NCBI GenBank assembly: GCA_964367095.1
Contig: CAYIXE010000033.1
Span: 1-9,052 of the forward strand
Reading direction: 5' to 3'
Length of the DNA: 9,052 nt
DNA from: UBA927 sp964367095
GTDB taxonomy: Bacteria; Patescibacteriota; Microgenomatia; UBA10105; UBA927
Both the position numbers and the translations under genes were made by a program. Below the pieces are notes generated by a model that was not told where the DNA came from, searched no databases, and was given only the letters and a program-made list of their open reading frames with translations. Each line of letters opens with the position of its first letter. Position 1 is the stretch's first letter. This document shows positions 1-7,810 of this stretch, one piece after another.

Positions 1-315
1 GACTCCGCGGGACAAGTAAAAGTTTCTAAAGTAAAAAAGACAGGGGAATCTGTTGCACCATCCCCAGAAAAACAGGAAGTTATATTGCAATTTGCGGTAG
101 CCCCCGGAGACACGGGAAGTCCAGAAGTACAAGTAGCACTTCTTACCAAAAGGATTGCAAATCTCGTAGATCATTTAAAAACGAATAATCATGATAATCA
201 TTCTCGACGTGGATTACTTGGCATTGTGAGTAAACGACGAAGATTGTTAAATTATCTTGAGAAAAAAGACGCAAAACGATACAAAGGTATTAAAGCCAAA
301 TTAGGCTTAAGTTAA
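1..315 (+). CDS. rpsO: 30S ribosomal protein S15 (5' end outside window)
   Basis: Primary 16S rRNA-binding protein of the small subunit; S15 binds the central domain early in 30S assembly. The family core is clear: DTGSPEVQVALLT starts at base 109, followed by HSRRGLLGIVSKRRRLLNYL and a C-terminal KRYKGIKAKLGLS ending at the TAA at 313-315. By alignment to E. coli S15 (DTGS at residue 21), the usual start would fall near base 49. There is no ATG, GTG or TTG in frame between base 1 and the TTG at 85, and the frame is open to the window edge. TTG-85 would delete the first helix (KQEVILQF), so I reject it as the start. The protein therefore carries at least 16 extra N-terminal residues, rich in Lys, Ser and Val, and its start lies upstream of the window. 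It is followed by pnp, the classic rpsO-pnp order. Confidence 0.95.
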   Translation, partial: DSAGQVKVSKVKKTGESVAPSPEKQEVILQFAVAPGDTGSPEVQVALLTKRIANLVDHLKTNNHDNHSRRGLLGIVSKRRRLLNYLEKKDAKRYKGIKAKLGLS

Positions 316-355
316 CATACTGCTTTACACTCGGGAACATAGACGTTTATGGGGT

Positions 356-428
356 GGAGGATAGAGTATAGAAAGTACGAGACACTTCTATTTTCTCTCT
401 TCAATCCCTTAAAAACTCTATACCTTCC
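356..428 (+). promoter_or_regulatory. Nested stem-loop in the pnp leader
   Basis: The 140-bp rpsO-pnp spacer (316-455) can fold into two stacked stems. The outer stem pairs ATAGAGT (361-367) with ACTCTAT (415-421) and extends outward with GGAGG (356-360) against CCTTCC (423-428), with single-base bulges at 422 and 426. Directly inside it, ATAGAAAGT (368-376) pairs with ACTTCTAT (384-391) around a 7-nt loop with one bulged A. A pyrimidine tract (392-404) follows the inner stem. In E. coli the equivalent spacer holds an attenuator and the RNase III-cleaved hairpin through which PNPase represses its own mRNA. A similar role here is inference from position only. The pyrimidine tract is not a clean U-run and the inner stem is weak, so I do not call a terminator. 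Confidence 0.4.
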
Positions 429-455
429 TTTGAAAGTTATATAAGCAGAGATAGT

Positions 456-2599
456 ATGAAAATAATTTCAAAATCCCGTGATATAGCAGGGAAAAAATTG
501 ACGCTTGAAGTGGGCAGATTTGCCGAACAAGCATCTGCCGCCGTGATGGCGCAATATGGCGAGACGCAAGTATTAGCAACCGTAACAGCATCAAGTAAAG
601 AAACAGCGCTTGATTATTTTCCGTTAAGCGTTGAGTATGTCGAACGATTGTACGCAGGCGGAAGGATTAAAGGATCACGATGGGTCAAACGAGAAGGAAG
701 ACCAACCGATGATGCAGTATTGGCGGGACGGGTCATAGACCGATCAATTCGACCGCTTTTTCCGAAAGCATTTAAACGAGACGTGCAGGTGATTATCACC
801 GTGTTATCCGTTGATGGAGAAAATGACGCAGATGTGTTGGCACTTGTCGCAGTTTCAGCAGCCATTGCTATCTCACCCATTCCATGGAATGGTCCCATAG
901 CAGGGGTTCGCGTAGGATACGTGCCACAAGAGGGTGGAGAAGGGATTATCGTCAATCCGACTACTACCCAACAATCCTTGAGTGAATTTGATTTCATTGT
1001 TTCTTCAAATAAAGACAAGGTGGTCATGCTTGAGGGTGGATTTTGTGAGACGCCAGAGGCAGTTGTATCACAGGCTGTGCGGGAAGCAAAAGTTGCGAAT
1101 GCCGAAATTATTGGCCTTATTGAGGAGTTGGTGAAAGAAGTAGGCAAACCAAAATTTATATTGCCTGAAGTATCTGAAGCTGATGATTTAAAGCACAAAA
1201 TTGAAACGGATTACAAAAAAGAAATGGATGCAGCATTTGCCAAAAAAGCTGAAAAAGAATTTGGCGGGGAAGAAGTGGGATTATTAGCCAAGACCATTGC
1301 AGAGGCTTATGAGGCTGTATATTCTGTCAAAGATATAGAAGCTGCTCTTGACGCGTTGTTTAAAAAACAGGTGCGGGAAAATGTCATCAAACATGGTAAG
1401 CGCTTTGATGGTCGTAAATTGGATGAAGTGCGTCCGATTGAGATTGAACTAGGAATTCTTACCAGAACCCATGGAAGTGCAATGTTTAAACGCGGACAAA
1501 CTCAAGCGTTAACGATAGCGACATTGGGAGCTCCAAGTTTAGCGCAACTCATAGAAAGTCCGACGGGCGAGGAAACCAGACGATACATCCATCACTACAG
1601 TATGCCTCCATACTCTGTGGGTGAGACGGGTCGCGTAGGTACACCGTCAAGACGAGAAATTGGTCATGGGGCTCTGGCTGAACGAGCGCTTCTTGCCGTC
1701 ATTCCACCTGAAGATGTATTTCCCTATACCATTCGTTTGGTATCAGAAATCATGAGCAGTAATGGATCGACATCTATGGCATCTACCTGCGGATCAACCT
1801 TGGCTCTGATGGACGCCGGAGTGCCGATCAAAGCACCTGTCGCTGGAATTTCAATAGGTCTTATGGCAGAAAAAGATTCGTTTACGTTGCTTACTGACAT
1901 ATTAGGTATTGAAGATTTTTCAGGCGATATGGACTTTAAAGTAGCGGGTACAAAGACGGGTATAACAGCAATTCAGCTTGACATGAAGATTGATGGTATT
2001 ACCGATGCGATTATTGATGAAACGCTTGAGCGAGCAAAGGTGGCTCGCTATATGATACTTGAGAAAATAGCCAAGGTCATCGACGCACCAAGATCAAAGC
2101 TTTCTCAATATGCACCAAAAGTGCAGATCGTAAAGATTCCTGTCGAGAGAATTGGCGATGTGATAGGACCGGGCGGCAAGATAATAAAAAATATTATTGC
2201 GGCAACGGGGGCAATAGTCGACGTCAATGATGATGGATCTGTCTTTATCTCGGGTGTGCTGCAAGAGGGAGTGGACCGCGCTGTCACATGGGTGAAAGGG
2301 TTGACAGAAGATGTCATAGCAGGCACAGAATATGAGGGAACAGTCACACGAATACTCAATTTCGGTGCGTTTGTCGAAATACTTCCCGGGAAAGAAGGCA
2401 TGGTTCACGTCTCACAAATGAGTACGGGATTTGTCAGTGATCCTAATGAAATTGTAAAAGTAGGGGACAAAGTCAAAGTGCGTGTACAAGAGGTGGATGA
2501 TCAGCGACGCATTAATCTCTCCATGCTTTTTGGAGAAGATGCCAAAGCCAAACCAGACTCTCGTCCATCCGACAGAGGTCCACGAAGAGACGGTGGCGA
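456..2599 (+). CDS. pnp: Polyribonucleotide nucleotidyltransferase (PNPase), 3' end lost in gap
   Basis: Phosphorolytic 3'-5' exoribonuclease, normally a ring-shaped trimer and a central enzyme of mRNA decay. The 714 visible residues contain the first RNase PH domain (about 1-140, with DRSIRPLFP), the helical domain (about 240-310), and the second, catalytic RNase PH domain (about 320-545). The last carries SSNGSTSMASTCGSTLALMD and the active-site GDMDFKVAG with D491, D493 and K495. A KH domain follows (about 558-617, GPGG loop at 571-574), then an S1 domain (about 623-693). A basic Arg/Asp/Gly-rich tail (RPSDRGPRRDGG) begins just before the N run. Since E. coli PNPase is 711 residues, only a short tail is likely missing. 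The ATG at 456 gives the standard family N-terminus; ribosome-binding potential is weak (GCAGAG at 445-450). All key catalytic and RNA-binding motifs appear intact. Confidence 0.96.
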
Positions 2600-2699
2600 N
2601 NNNNNNNNNNNNNNNNNNNNNNNNNNNNNNNNNNNNNNNNNNNNNNNNNNNNNNNNNNNNNNNNNNNNNNNNNNNNNNNNNNNNNNNNNNNNNNNNNNN
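2600..2699. other. Assembly gap (100 Ns)
   Basis: Exactly 100 Ns, the conventional filler for a scaffold gap of unknown length. The true sequence should hold the pnp stop codon, any intergenic region, and the start and N-terminal part of the Lon-like ATPase. The reading frame stays open across the Ns only because ambiguous codons are not stops and the filler length happens to keep phase. It is not evidence of a fused protein. If the ATPase has a full-length Lon N-terminal domain, the real gap is probably several hundred bases. Confidence 0.98.
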
Positions 2700-3770
2700 G
2701 ATGAAGTGAGTGCACTTCGTAAAAAAATACAAACAAGCCATATCCCTCCTGATTTAGAAGTGAGAGTGCTTGCTAATTTTGAAGAAATGGAACGGCTTGA
2801 GCACGATATTTCAGCACGCGTCCACATCGAACAAATGCTTCGTTATACCGAGTGGATAATAAATCTTCCCTGGGAGAATCGCTCCATAGATCAGTTGGAT
2901 TTAGACAAAGCAAGACAAATTCTTCAGGCACACCACTATGGATTAGAGCCGGTAAAAGAACGGATTATGGAATATTTAGCAGTACTCAAGTTAAATCAGG
3001 ATCGATGGGATAAAGAATCAAAAACAGATGAAGCAAAACTTTCTCACGGATTTTTAGCACGTAGAGCTCCGATTCTTTGTCTTGTTGGCTTGGTCGGTAC
3101 CGGAAAAACAACTCTGGCTAAATCTATAGCAGAAGCTATGGGAAGACAATTTGTACGTATTCCCTTTGGCGGTATGTCAGACGGACTGGAACTTAGAGGT
3201 CAATCACGAGTGCGACCTGATGCTGAAATTGGTCTTATCTTAAAAGGCATGCGACATGCAGGGACGAAAAATCCTGTAATTTTACTTGATGAAATAGATC
3301 GTGTAGCAGAAGGATCCAGAGGAGATATTATGGGAGTATTAGTAGAACTTTTGGATCCAGAGCAAAACAGCGCGTTTGTTGATCATTATATTGATTACCC
3401 ATTTGATTTATCAGAAGTATTGTTTGTCGCAACAGCAAATAATACCACCAATATAGCTACGGCAGTTCTTGACCGTTTGGAGCCGATACAGATGCCATCT
3501 TATACTGATGAAGAAAAAATAAAGATTGCAAAGGATTATGTGTTGCCGGCGCTTATGCGTGAATCAGGATTAACTGCCGAAAATCTCACGGTAGACGATG
3601 CTATTTGGGCCAAATTAGTGCGACCATTAGGCTACGACGCAGGAATTCGTAGTATTGAGCGGACGCTCAACTCTGTGTGCCGCAAGGTGGCGCTTAAAAT
3701 TGTTGAAAAGAATGGTAATGCGTACAGAGTGGATGCGTCCACCATAAAGGAATATGTAGAGGCCTACTAA
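2700..3770 (+). CDS. Lon-like AAA+ ATPase lacking the peptidase domain (5' end lost in gap)
   Basis: The 356 visible residues align with the middle of Lon protease. They start in the helical region before the ATPase (SHIPPDLEVRVLANFEEMERL, then YTEWIINLPWENRS and HYGLEPVKERIMEYLAVLKL). The AAA+ module follows: Walker A GLVGTGKT at visible residues 130-137, Walker B VILLDEID with D197/E198, LLDPEQNSAFVDHYIDYPFDLS, sensor-1 ATANN, LDRLE, and sensor-2 region GIRSIERTLNSVCRK. The protein then stops (TAA 3768-3770) exactly where Lon would enter its Ser-Lys S16 peptidase domain. Only 16 bp separate it from the next gene, so no room remains for that domain. Two other departures are a 19-residue insertion before Walker A and loss of the Lon pore-loop aromatic (Arg-Pro-Asp at 172-174). 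It is probably an active ATPase, but the partner or substrate is unknown. Its place between pnp and the RNase J gene suggests, without proving, a link to RNA turnover. Confidence 0.85.
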   Translation, partial: DEVSALRKKIQTSHIPPDLEVRVLANFEEMERLEHDISARVHIEQMLRYTEWIINLPWENRSIDQLDLDKARQILQAHHYGLEPVKERIMEYLAVLKLNQDRWDKESKTDEAKLSHGFLARRAPILCLVGLVGTGKTTLAKSIAEAMGRQFVRIPFGGMSDGLELRGQSRVRPDAEIGLILKGMRHAGTKNPVILLDEIDRVAEGSRGDIMGVLVELLDPEQNSAFVDHYIDYPFDLSEVLFVATANNTTNIATAVLDRLEPIQMPSYTDEEKIKIAKDYVLPALMRESGLTAENLTVDDAIWAKLVRPLGYDAGIRSIERTLNSVCRKVALKIVEKNGNAYRVDASTIKEYVEAY

Positions 3771-3786
3771 TCGCGGCGTAAAAATT

Positions 3787-5553
3787 ATGGCATATAAAAT
3801 ACATTTCAATCTAAAAAATTTACTTCCCCAAAAATCACGCGAAAAGGAAATTTTTGAGGTACGTACACAGCCGCTAAGTGGTAAGGAGAGCGTGCGAGTG
3901 CTTCCGCTTGGTGGGACGGGAAACGTGACCAAAAACATGTATGTCTATGAGTATCGCTATGATGGGAAACTGAAAGACATTTTAATTATTGATTGCGGCA
4001 TTGGGTTTCCATCGGCTGAGATGTTTGGTATAGACCTCATTATTCCTGATGTTTCATATTTGGAAGATAAGAAACAGTTCATCCGTGGCCTTGTCTTTAC
4101 CCATGGCCATGATGATCATATTGGCGGGATACGGTATTTGTATCCCAAGTTAGGTAAAGTACCTATGTGGGCGCCTCAATTGGCTGCGGCTTTTGCTAAC
4201 CTGAAACTTGAAGAATCAGAGATAAAAGAACGAGTGCAACCGGTGACATTTGACAAAATCTTACAGATTGGACCATTTCGATTATCCTTTATTCGAGTGA
4301 CGCATTCAGTGCCGGATACATCCCATATCGTGATTGAAACGCCGATTGGCACGTTTTATCATGGGTCAGATTTTAAGTTTGATATGACGCCTTTGGATGA
4401 CAAGCCATCAGAAATCGGCAAAATTAATGCAGCAGGGAAGAAGGGAGTTCTTTGTCTTTTAAGTGATAGTTTGGGAAGCGAACGTTCAGGATTTACTCCA
4501 TCTGAACAAATTATTGGTGAGACGATTGAGAAAGAACTACAGCTTAGTAAAGGGAAAGTTTTGTTTACGACACAATCAAGTAATATTTCACGTATTCAGC
4601 TGGCTATTGAGATAGCGTTAAAACATGGACGAACAATAGCGCTTTTAGGAAGAAGTATCGACAAAAACGTCGAGGCGTCAGTGAAATTGGGATACATGAA
4701 ATTTCCAAGAGAACTCGTAGTTCTTGATCGAGATTTAAAGCGAATACCTGCCAATAAACAATTTTTAATCGTTGCTGGTGCACAAGGACAGCAGGAATCA
4801 GCTCTCATGCGTATAGCCCGTGACACGCATAAATTTGTCACGATTGGAGAGCAGGACACGGTGATAATTTCTGCTGATCCTATTCCAGGACGAGAAAATG
4901 ATGTCAATGGGATGATTGATGACATTTATCGACATGGGAGTCGTGTTTCGTATAGCGATATCATGGAGGATCTTCACGTGTCAGGACACGGCAGTAGTGG
5001 CGATATGATGTTACTGCTTTCCGCTGTAGGTCCTCAATACGTCATACCTATAGGGGGCACGTATAAACATATGATGCAGTATAAGAGATTAGCTGAAGAT
5101 ATTGGGTATAATACAAAAGATATTCTTATACCCAAGAGCGGACAAATCTTAGAGTTTCGAAAAGACGAGCGGCCACGGGTGGTCGATACAGTAGAGCTTG
5201 CGGAAGTAATGATAGATGGGTTAGGTGTTGGCGACGTTGGCAGTGTGGTCTTAAAGGATCGTTTGGTGATAGCGCACGAGGGAATTGTCGTTGTCGTGAT
5301 ACCTGTAGATAAGCCAAGCGGCGTACTTGCCGGTAAGCCCCAGCTTGTCACGCGAGGATTTGTGTATGTGAAGCAGTCAGGAGAACTTTTAAGCAAAGCG
5401 ACACAAATAATTGCGGATGCTGTGCGAAGGAGTAATAAAAAGCACATAGAATGGCAGCAGCTGCGAAAAAGAGTAGAAGAATCGTTAGGGACTTTTCTTC
5501 TGAAAGAAACAGGGAGAAGTCCGCTTATCGTTTCTGTCATACAAGAAATATAA
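3787..5553 (+). CDS. rnj: RNase J-family ribonuclease (metallo-beta-lactamase/beta-CASP)
   Basis: RNase J enzymes cut RNA endonucleolytically and also act as 5'-3' exonucleases in mRNA decay and rRNA maturation. This 588-residue protein has the metal-binding HGHDDH motif (H106, H108, D110, H111), H173 in VTHSVPD, and D195 in GSDFKFD. The beta-CASP region has SSNISRI and PIPGREND, and HVSGHG carries H397 and H401. A typical RNase J C-terminal domain follows (GLGVGDVGSVVLKDR, VTRGFVYV). Compared with Bacillus RNase J1 (about 555 aa) it has about 30 extra N-terminal residues before VRVLPLGGTGN. The motif C histidine expected in PVHGE is glycine here (PIGGT, G423), with H428 five residues later. 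The ATG at 3787 lies 16 bp after the ATPase gene and has no visible Shine-Dalgarno, suggesting co-transcription. Family assignment is secure; exact activity is less so. Confidence 0.93.
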   Translation: MAYKIHFNLKNLLPQKSREKEIFEVRTQPLSGKESVRVLPLGGTGNVTKNMYVYEYRYDGKLKDILIIDCGIGFPSAEMFGIDLIIPDVSYLEDKKQFIRGLVFTHGHDDHIGGIRYLYPKLGKVPMWAPQLAAAFANLKLEESEIKERVQPVTFDKILQIGPFRLSFIRVTHSVPDTSHIVIETPIGTFYHGSDFKFDMTPLDDKPSEIGKINAAGKKGVLCLLSDSLGSERSGFTPSEQIIGETIEKELQLSKGKVLFTTQSSNISRIQLAIEIALKHGRTIALLGRSIDKNVEASVKLGYMKFPRELVVLDRDLKRIPANKQFLIVAGAQGQQESALMRIARDTHKFVTIGEQDTVIISADPIPGRENDVNGMIDDIYRHGSRVSYSDIMEDLHVSGHGSSGDMMLLLSAVGPQYVIPIGGTYKHMMQYKRLAEDIGYNTKDILIPKSGQILEFRKDERPRVVDTVELAEVMIDGLGVGDVGSVVLKDRLVIAHEGIVVVVIPVDKPSGVLAGKPQLVTRGFVYVKQSGELLSKATQIIADAVRRSNKKHIEWQQLRKRVEESLGTFLLKETGRSPLIVSVIQEI

Positions 5554-5558
5554 GAAAC

Positions 5559-5590
5559 TTGCATTGTAGTAATATATACTATAGGATAAT
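5559..5590 (+). promoter_or_regulatory. Possible weak promoter ahead of ftsK
   Basis: The 58-bp spacer between the RNase J gene and ftsK holds TTGCAT (5559-5564), a partial -35 match. It is followed at 17 bp by TAGGAT (5582-5587), or at 20 bp by the better -10 match GATAAT (5585-5590). A small AT-rich inverted repeat, TAGTA-ATATA-TACTA (5567-5581), lies between them and could be an operator or chance. Neither spacing/box combination is convincing, so read-through from upstream remains possible. Confidence 0.25.
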
Positions 5591-5611
5591 ATGTACTAGG
5601 GCATAGAGAGT

Positions 5612-7810
5612 ATGAAATTTAAATTTAAATCAAAACGCAAATATCGTCGCCATAGTGGACTAAAAGTTAAACTCAAAAAGCAAACAGTGTATACTGTGGC
5701 AGCTATTTGGCTTTGGTTATTTGCAGGTATTATCAGCGTATCGTTTTTTCTGGATGGTGATATGCTCTCACCACTTCGTGAAGCACTTATAGCCCATATA
5801 GGATGGATAATGTTTCCTTTGCCTATCTTTTTATTTTCACTTTCTACGTTATTTTTTAAGAGTAAATCAAGCTTAGCGCAACAAAATATTCCCATGGGGT
5901 CGGCAATTATGCTCGTTGGATTAACGGGCTTGACGCACGCTGGTGATATAGGGCAGGCGTTTTGGAATACCGTGGTCGCTGCAATTTCTCCTGAAGGCGG
6001 AATATTATTTTTTTTGGGAGTCGTTCTCATTGGCATGATTGTATTACTTAATAGGTCGCTTGATAGCGTTGTGAGTTTTGTACTTGATGGCGTGCAAAGA
6101 ATACTTGATTGGATTGGTCATTTTCTGACAAAGAGGGAGACAAGGCGTAAGGACCTTTTATTTGGGCAAGAAAAGCTGCCGCTTAGGATTCGAAACGATG
6201 CATCTTTATCAAAGCCTATGATAAAACCATCTGCTCCATTGTCTTTGACACCTGGTAAATTAACTGCTTTAGCGTCTCACAGCATGAAATCACCTTCGGA
6301 TTTACATATTAATCAACCCTATTCAGGAGAAGAGATGAAGTTGTGGGAGTATCCGCCACTTTCCCTTCTCTCCGATGGGCCTGGTGAAAAGGCAGATCGC
6401 GGAAATGTCAATAATAACGTGGATATAATCGAAAAAACTCTCGGCAGCTTTGGAATACAAGCGCAAGTGGTAGAGGTAAATCCTGGGCCTGCCGTGACGC
6501 AATATTGCTTAAAAATTGCATTGGGAACGAAGGTCTCCAAAATTTCATCACTCACCAATGATTTAGCCTTGGCCCTCGCCGCTCCCACGGGACAGGTCCG
6601 TATAGAAGCACCAATTCCCGGAAAAGACATGGTGGGAATCGAACTTCCCAATAGAGGATTAGAGTTTGTGACCTTGAAGAAAATGCTGGAGTCTGACTCC
6701 ATGCAAAAAGCAAAAAGTAAGCTCACCATATCATTAGGGCTTGATGTATCCGGTAATCCACTGGTTGCTGATATCGCAAAAATGCCGCATGTCTTGGTGG
6801 CCGGCACCACCGGATCGGGTAAATCAGTACTTTTGAATTCATGGATTTGCAGTTTACTTTTTCGTTCTACCTCCCAGGAGGTTCGTTTAATACTCGTTGA
6901 TCCAAAACGTGTGGAGCTTGTGGGATACAACGGAATTCCTCATCTTTTAACACCAGTCATTACGGAAAAAGATAAAATCTTATCTGCCTTACGATGGGCC
7001 ACACAAGAAATGGAAAAGCGATACAAGCAATTTGCTGAGGTCGGGGTGAAAAATATTGATGGATTTAATGAGATGTCTGGTTTTCAAGCATTACCAAATA
7101 TCGTTATTCTTATCGATGAACTGGCAGAGGTAATGTCATACTCGCCGGTAGAAGTGGAGGACACTATCTGTCGATTAGCTCAAATGGCAAGAGCTACTGG
7201 TATTCATTTGGTTTTAGCGACGCAAAGACCGAGTGTTGATGTCATTACAGGACTTATCAAAGCAAATGTTCCGACGCGTTTAGCATTTAACGTATCGTCT
7301 ATGACGGATTCCCGAGTGGTTTTGGATACTCCGGGCGCTGAGCGGTTGTTGGGAAGAGGAGATATGTTATACGTGCCGCCGGAACAATCAAAACCCATGC
7401 GTATTCAAGGAGCATTTGTATCTGAAAAAGAAGTGAGTAAGATTGTGCAGTTTTTTAAGGATAAGCAGGTCGACGTGCAATATACTGAGGAGGTTACCAG
7501 TCAACCGGCGTTTGCTATGAAAAAGGGTGGTGAGGGAGGCGGAAAATCAACAGATGGGAAAGATGAATTGTTTGATCAAGCGTTGCGACTCGTATGTCAG
7601 CACGATAAAGCATCTGCTTCACTTTTGCAAAGACGATTGTCCGTAGGATACGCAAGAGCTGCCCGCATCATAGATCAGCTTGAAGAATCAGGAATTATCG
7701 GACCAGGAGATGGAGCAAAGCCCCGCGACGTCGTGATAAAAAATCCTGATGATTATTACGCTATAGAAGCACGTCTTGCCCAAGAATCCTCGAGTAATGT
7801 TTTATTATGA
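5612..7810 (+). CDS. ftsK: DNA translocase FtsK/SpoIIIE
   Basis: Membrane-anchored hexameric DNA pump that clears and segregates chromosome ends at the division septum. The 732-residue protein starts with a Lys/Arg-rich cytoplasmic tail, then about four membrane segments (about 26-47, 62-82, 94-110, 128-147) and a short linker. The alpha domain (about 270-360) includes APTGQVRIEAPIPGK. The RecA-like motor has Walker A GTTGSGKS at 398-405 and Walker B VILIDELAEVM with D502/E503, followed by ARATGIHLVLATQRPSVDVI. The C-terminal winged-helix gamma domain (about 651-715; ASASLLQRRLSVGYARAARIID), which reads polarity sequences in the family, is present. The size is close to B. subtilis SpoIIIE (787) and far below E. 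coli FtsK, which has a long linker. The ATG at 5612 has only a weak purine stretch (AGAGAG) upstream. The TGA stop overlaps the next gene by 4 nt (ATGA). Confidence 0.96.
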   Translation: MKFKFKSKRKYRRHSGLKVKLKKQTVYTVAAIWLWLFAGIISVSFFLDGDMLSPLREALIAHIGWIMFPLPIFLFSLSTLFFKSKSSLAQQNIPMGSAIMLVGLTGLTHAGDIGQAFWNTVVAAISPEGGILFFLGVVLIGMIVLLNRSLDSVVSFVLDGVQRILDWIGHFLTKRETRRKDLLFGQEKLPLRIRNDASLSKPMIKPSAPLSLTPGKLTALASHSMKSPSDLHINQPYSGEEMKLWEYPPLSLLSDGPGEKADRGNVNNNVDIIEKTLGSFGIQAQVVEVNPGPAVTQYCLKIALGTKVSKISSLTNDLALALAAPTGQVRIEAPIPGKDMVGIELPNRGLEFVTLKKMLESDSMQKAKSKLTISLGLDVSGNPLVADIAKMPHVLVAGTTGSGKSVLLNSWICSLLFRSTSQEVRLILVDPKRVELVGYNGIPHLLTPVITEKDKILSALRWATQEMEKRYKQFAEVGVKNIDGFNEMSGFQALPNIVILIDELAEVMSYSPVEVEDTICRLAQMARATGIHLVLATQRPSVDVITGLIKANVPTRLAFNVSSMTDSRVVLDTPGAERLLGRGDMLYVPPEQSKPMRIQGAFVSEKEVSKIVQFFKDKQVDVQYTEEVTSQPAFAMKKGGEGGGKSTDGKDELFDQALRLVCQHDKASASLLQRRLSVGYARAARIIDQLEESGIIGPGDGAKPRDVVIKNPDDYYAIEARLAQESSSNVLL

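Noticed and set aside
85..315. TTG at 85 as the start of S15
   Set aside because: It would remove the first helix (KQEVILQF), which aligns with the S15 family, and the frame is open further upstream.
368..404. Rho-independent terminator after rpsO
   Set aside because: The stem is short, AT-rich and bulged, and the following tract is mixed T/C, not a U-run.
438..443. TATATA as a -10 box for pnp
   Set aside because: No acceptable -35 element at 16-18 bp upstream, and the start would lie almost on the ATG.
614..1198. Long minus-strand reading frame (194 codons) inside pnp
   Set aside because: Antisense shadow of a conserved gene; Ser/Thr-rich translation with no recognisable domain. The same applies to the other minus-strand frames under pnp, the RNase J gene, ftsK, the RodZ-like gene and the YtxG-like gene.
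456..3770. Single 1104-residue PNPase-Lon fusion protein
   Set aside because: It crosses 100 Ns. PNPase domains are essentially complete before the gap and the Lon-like part begins mid-domain after it; continuity of frame is chance.
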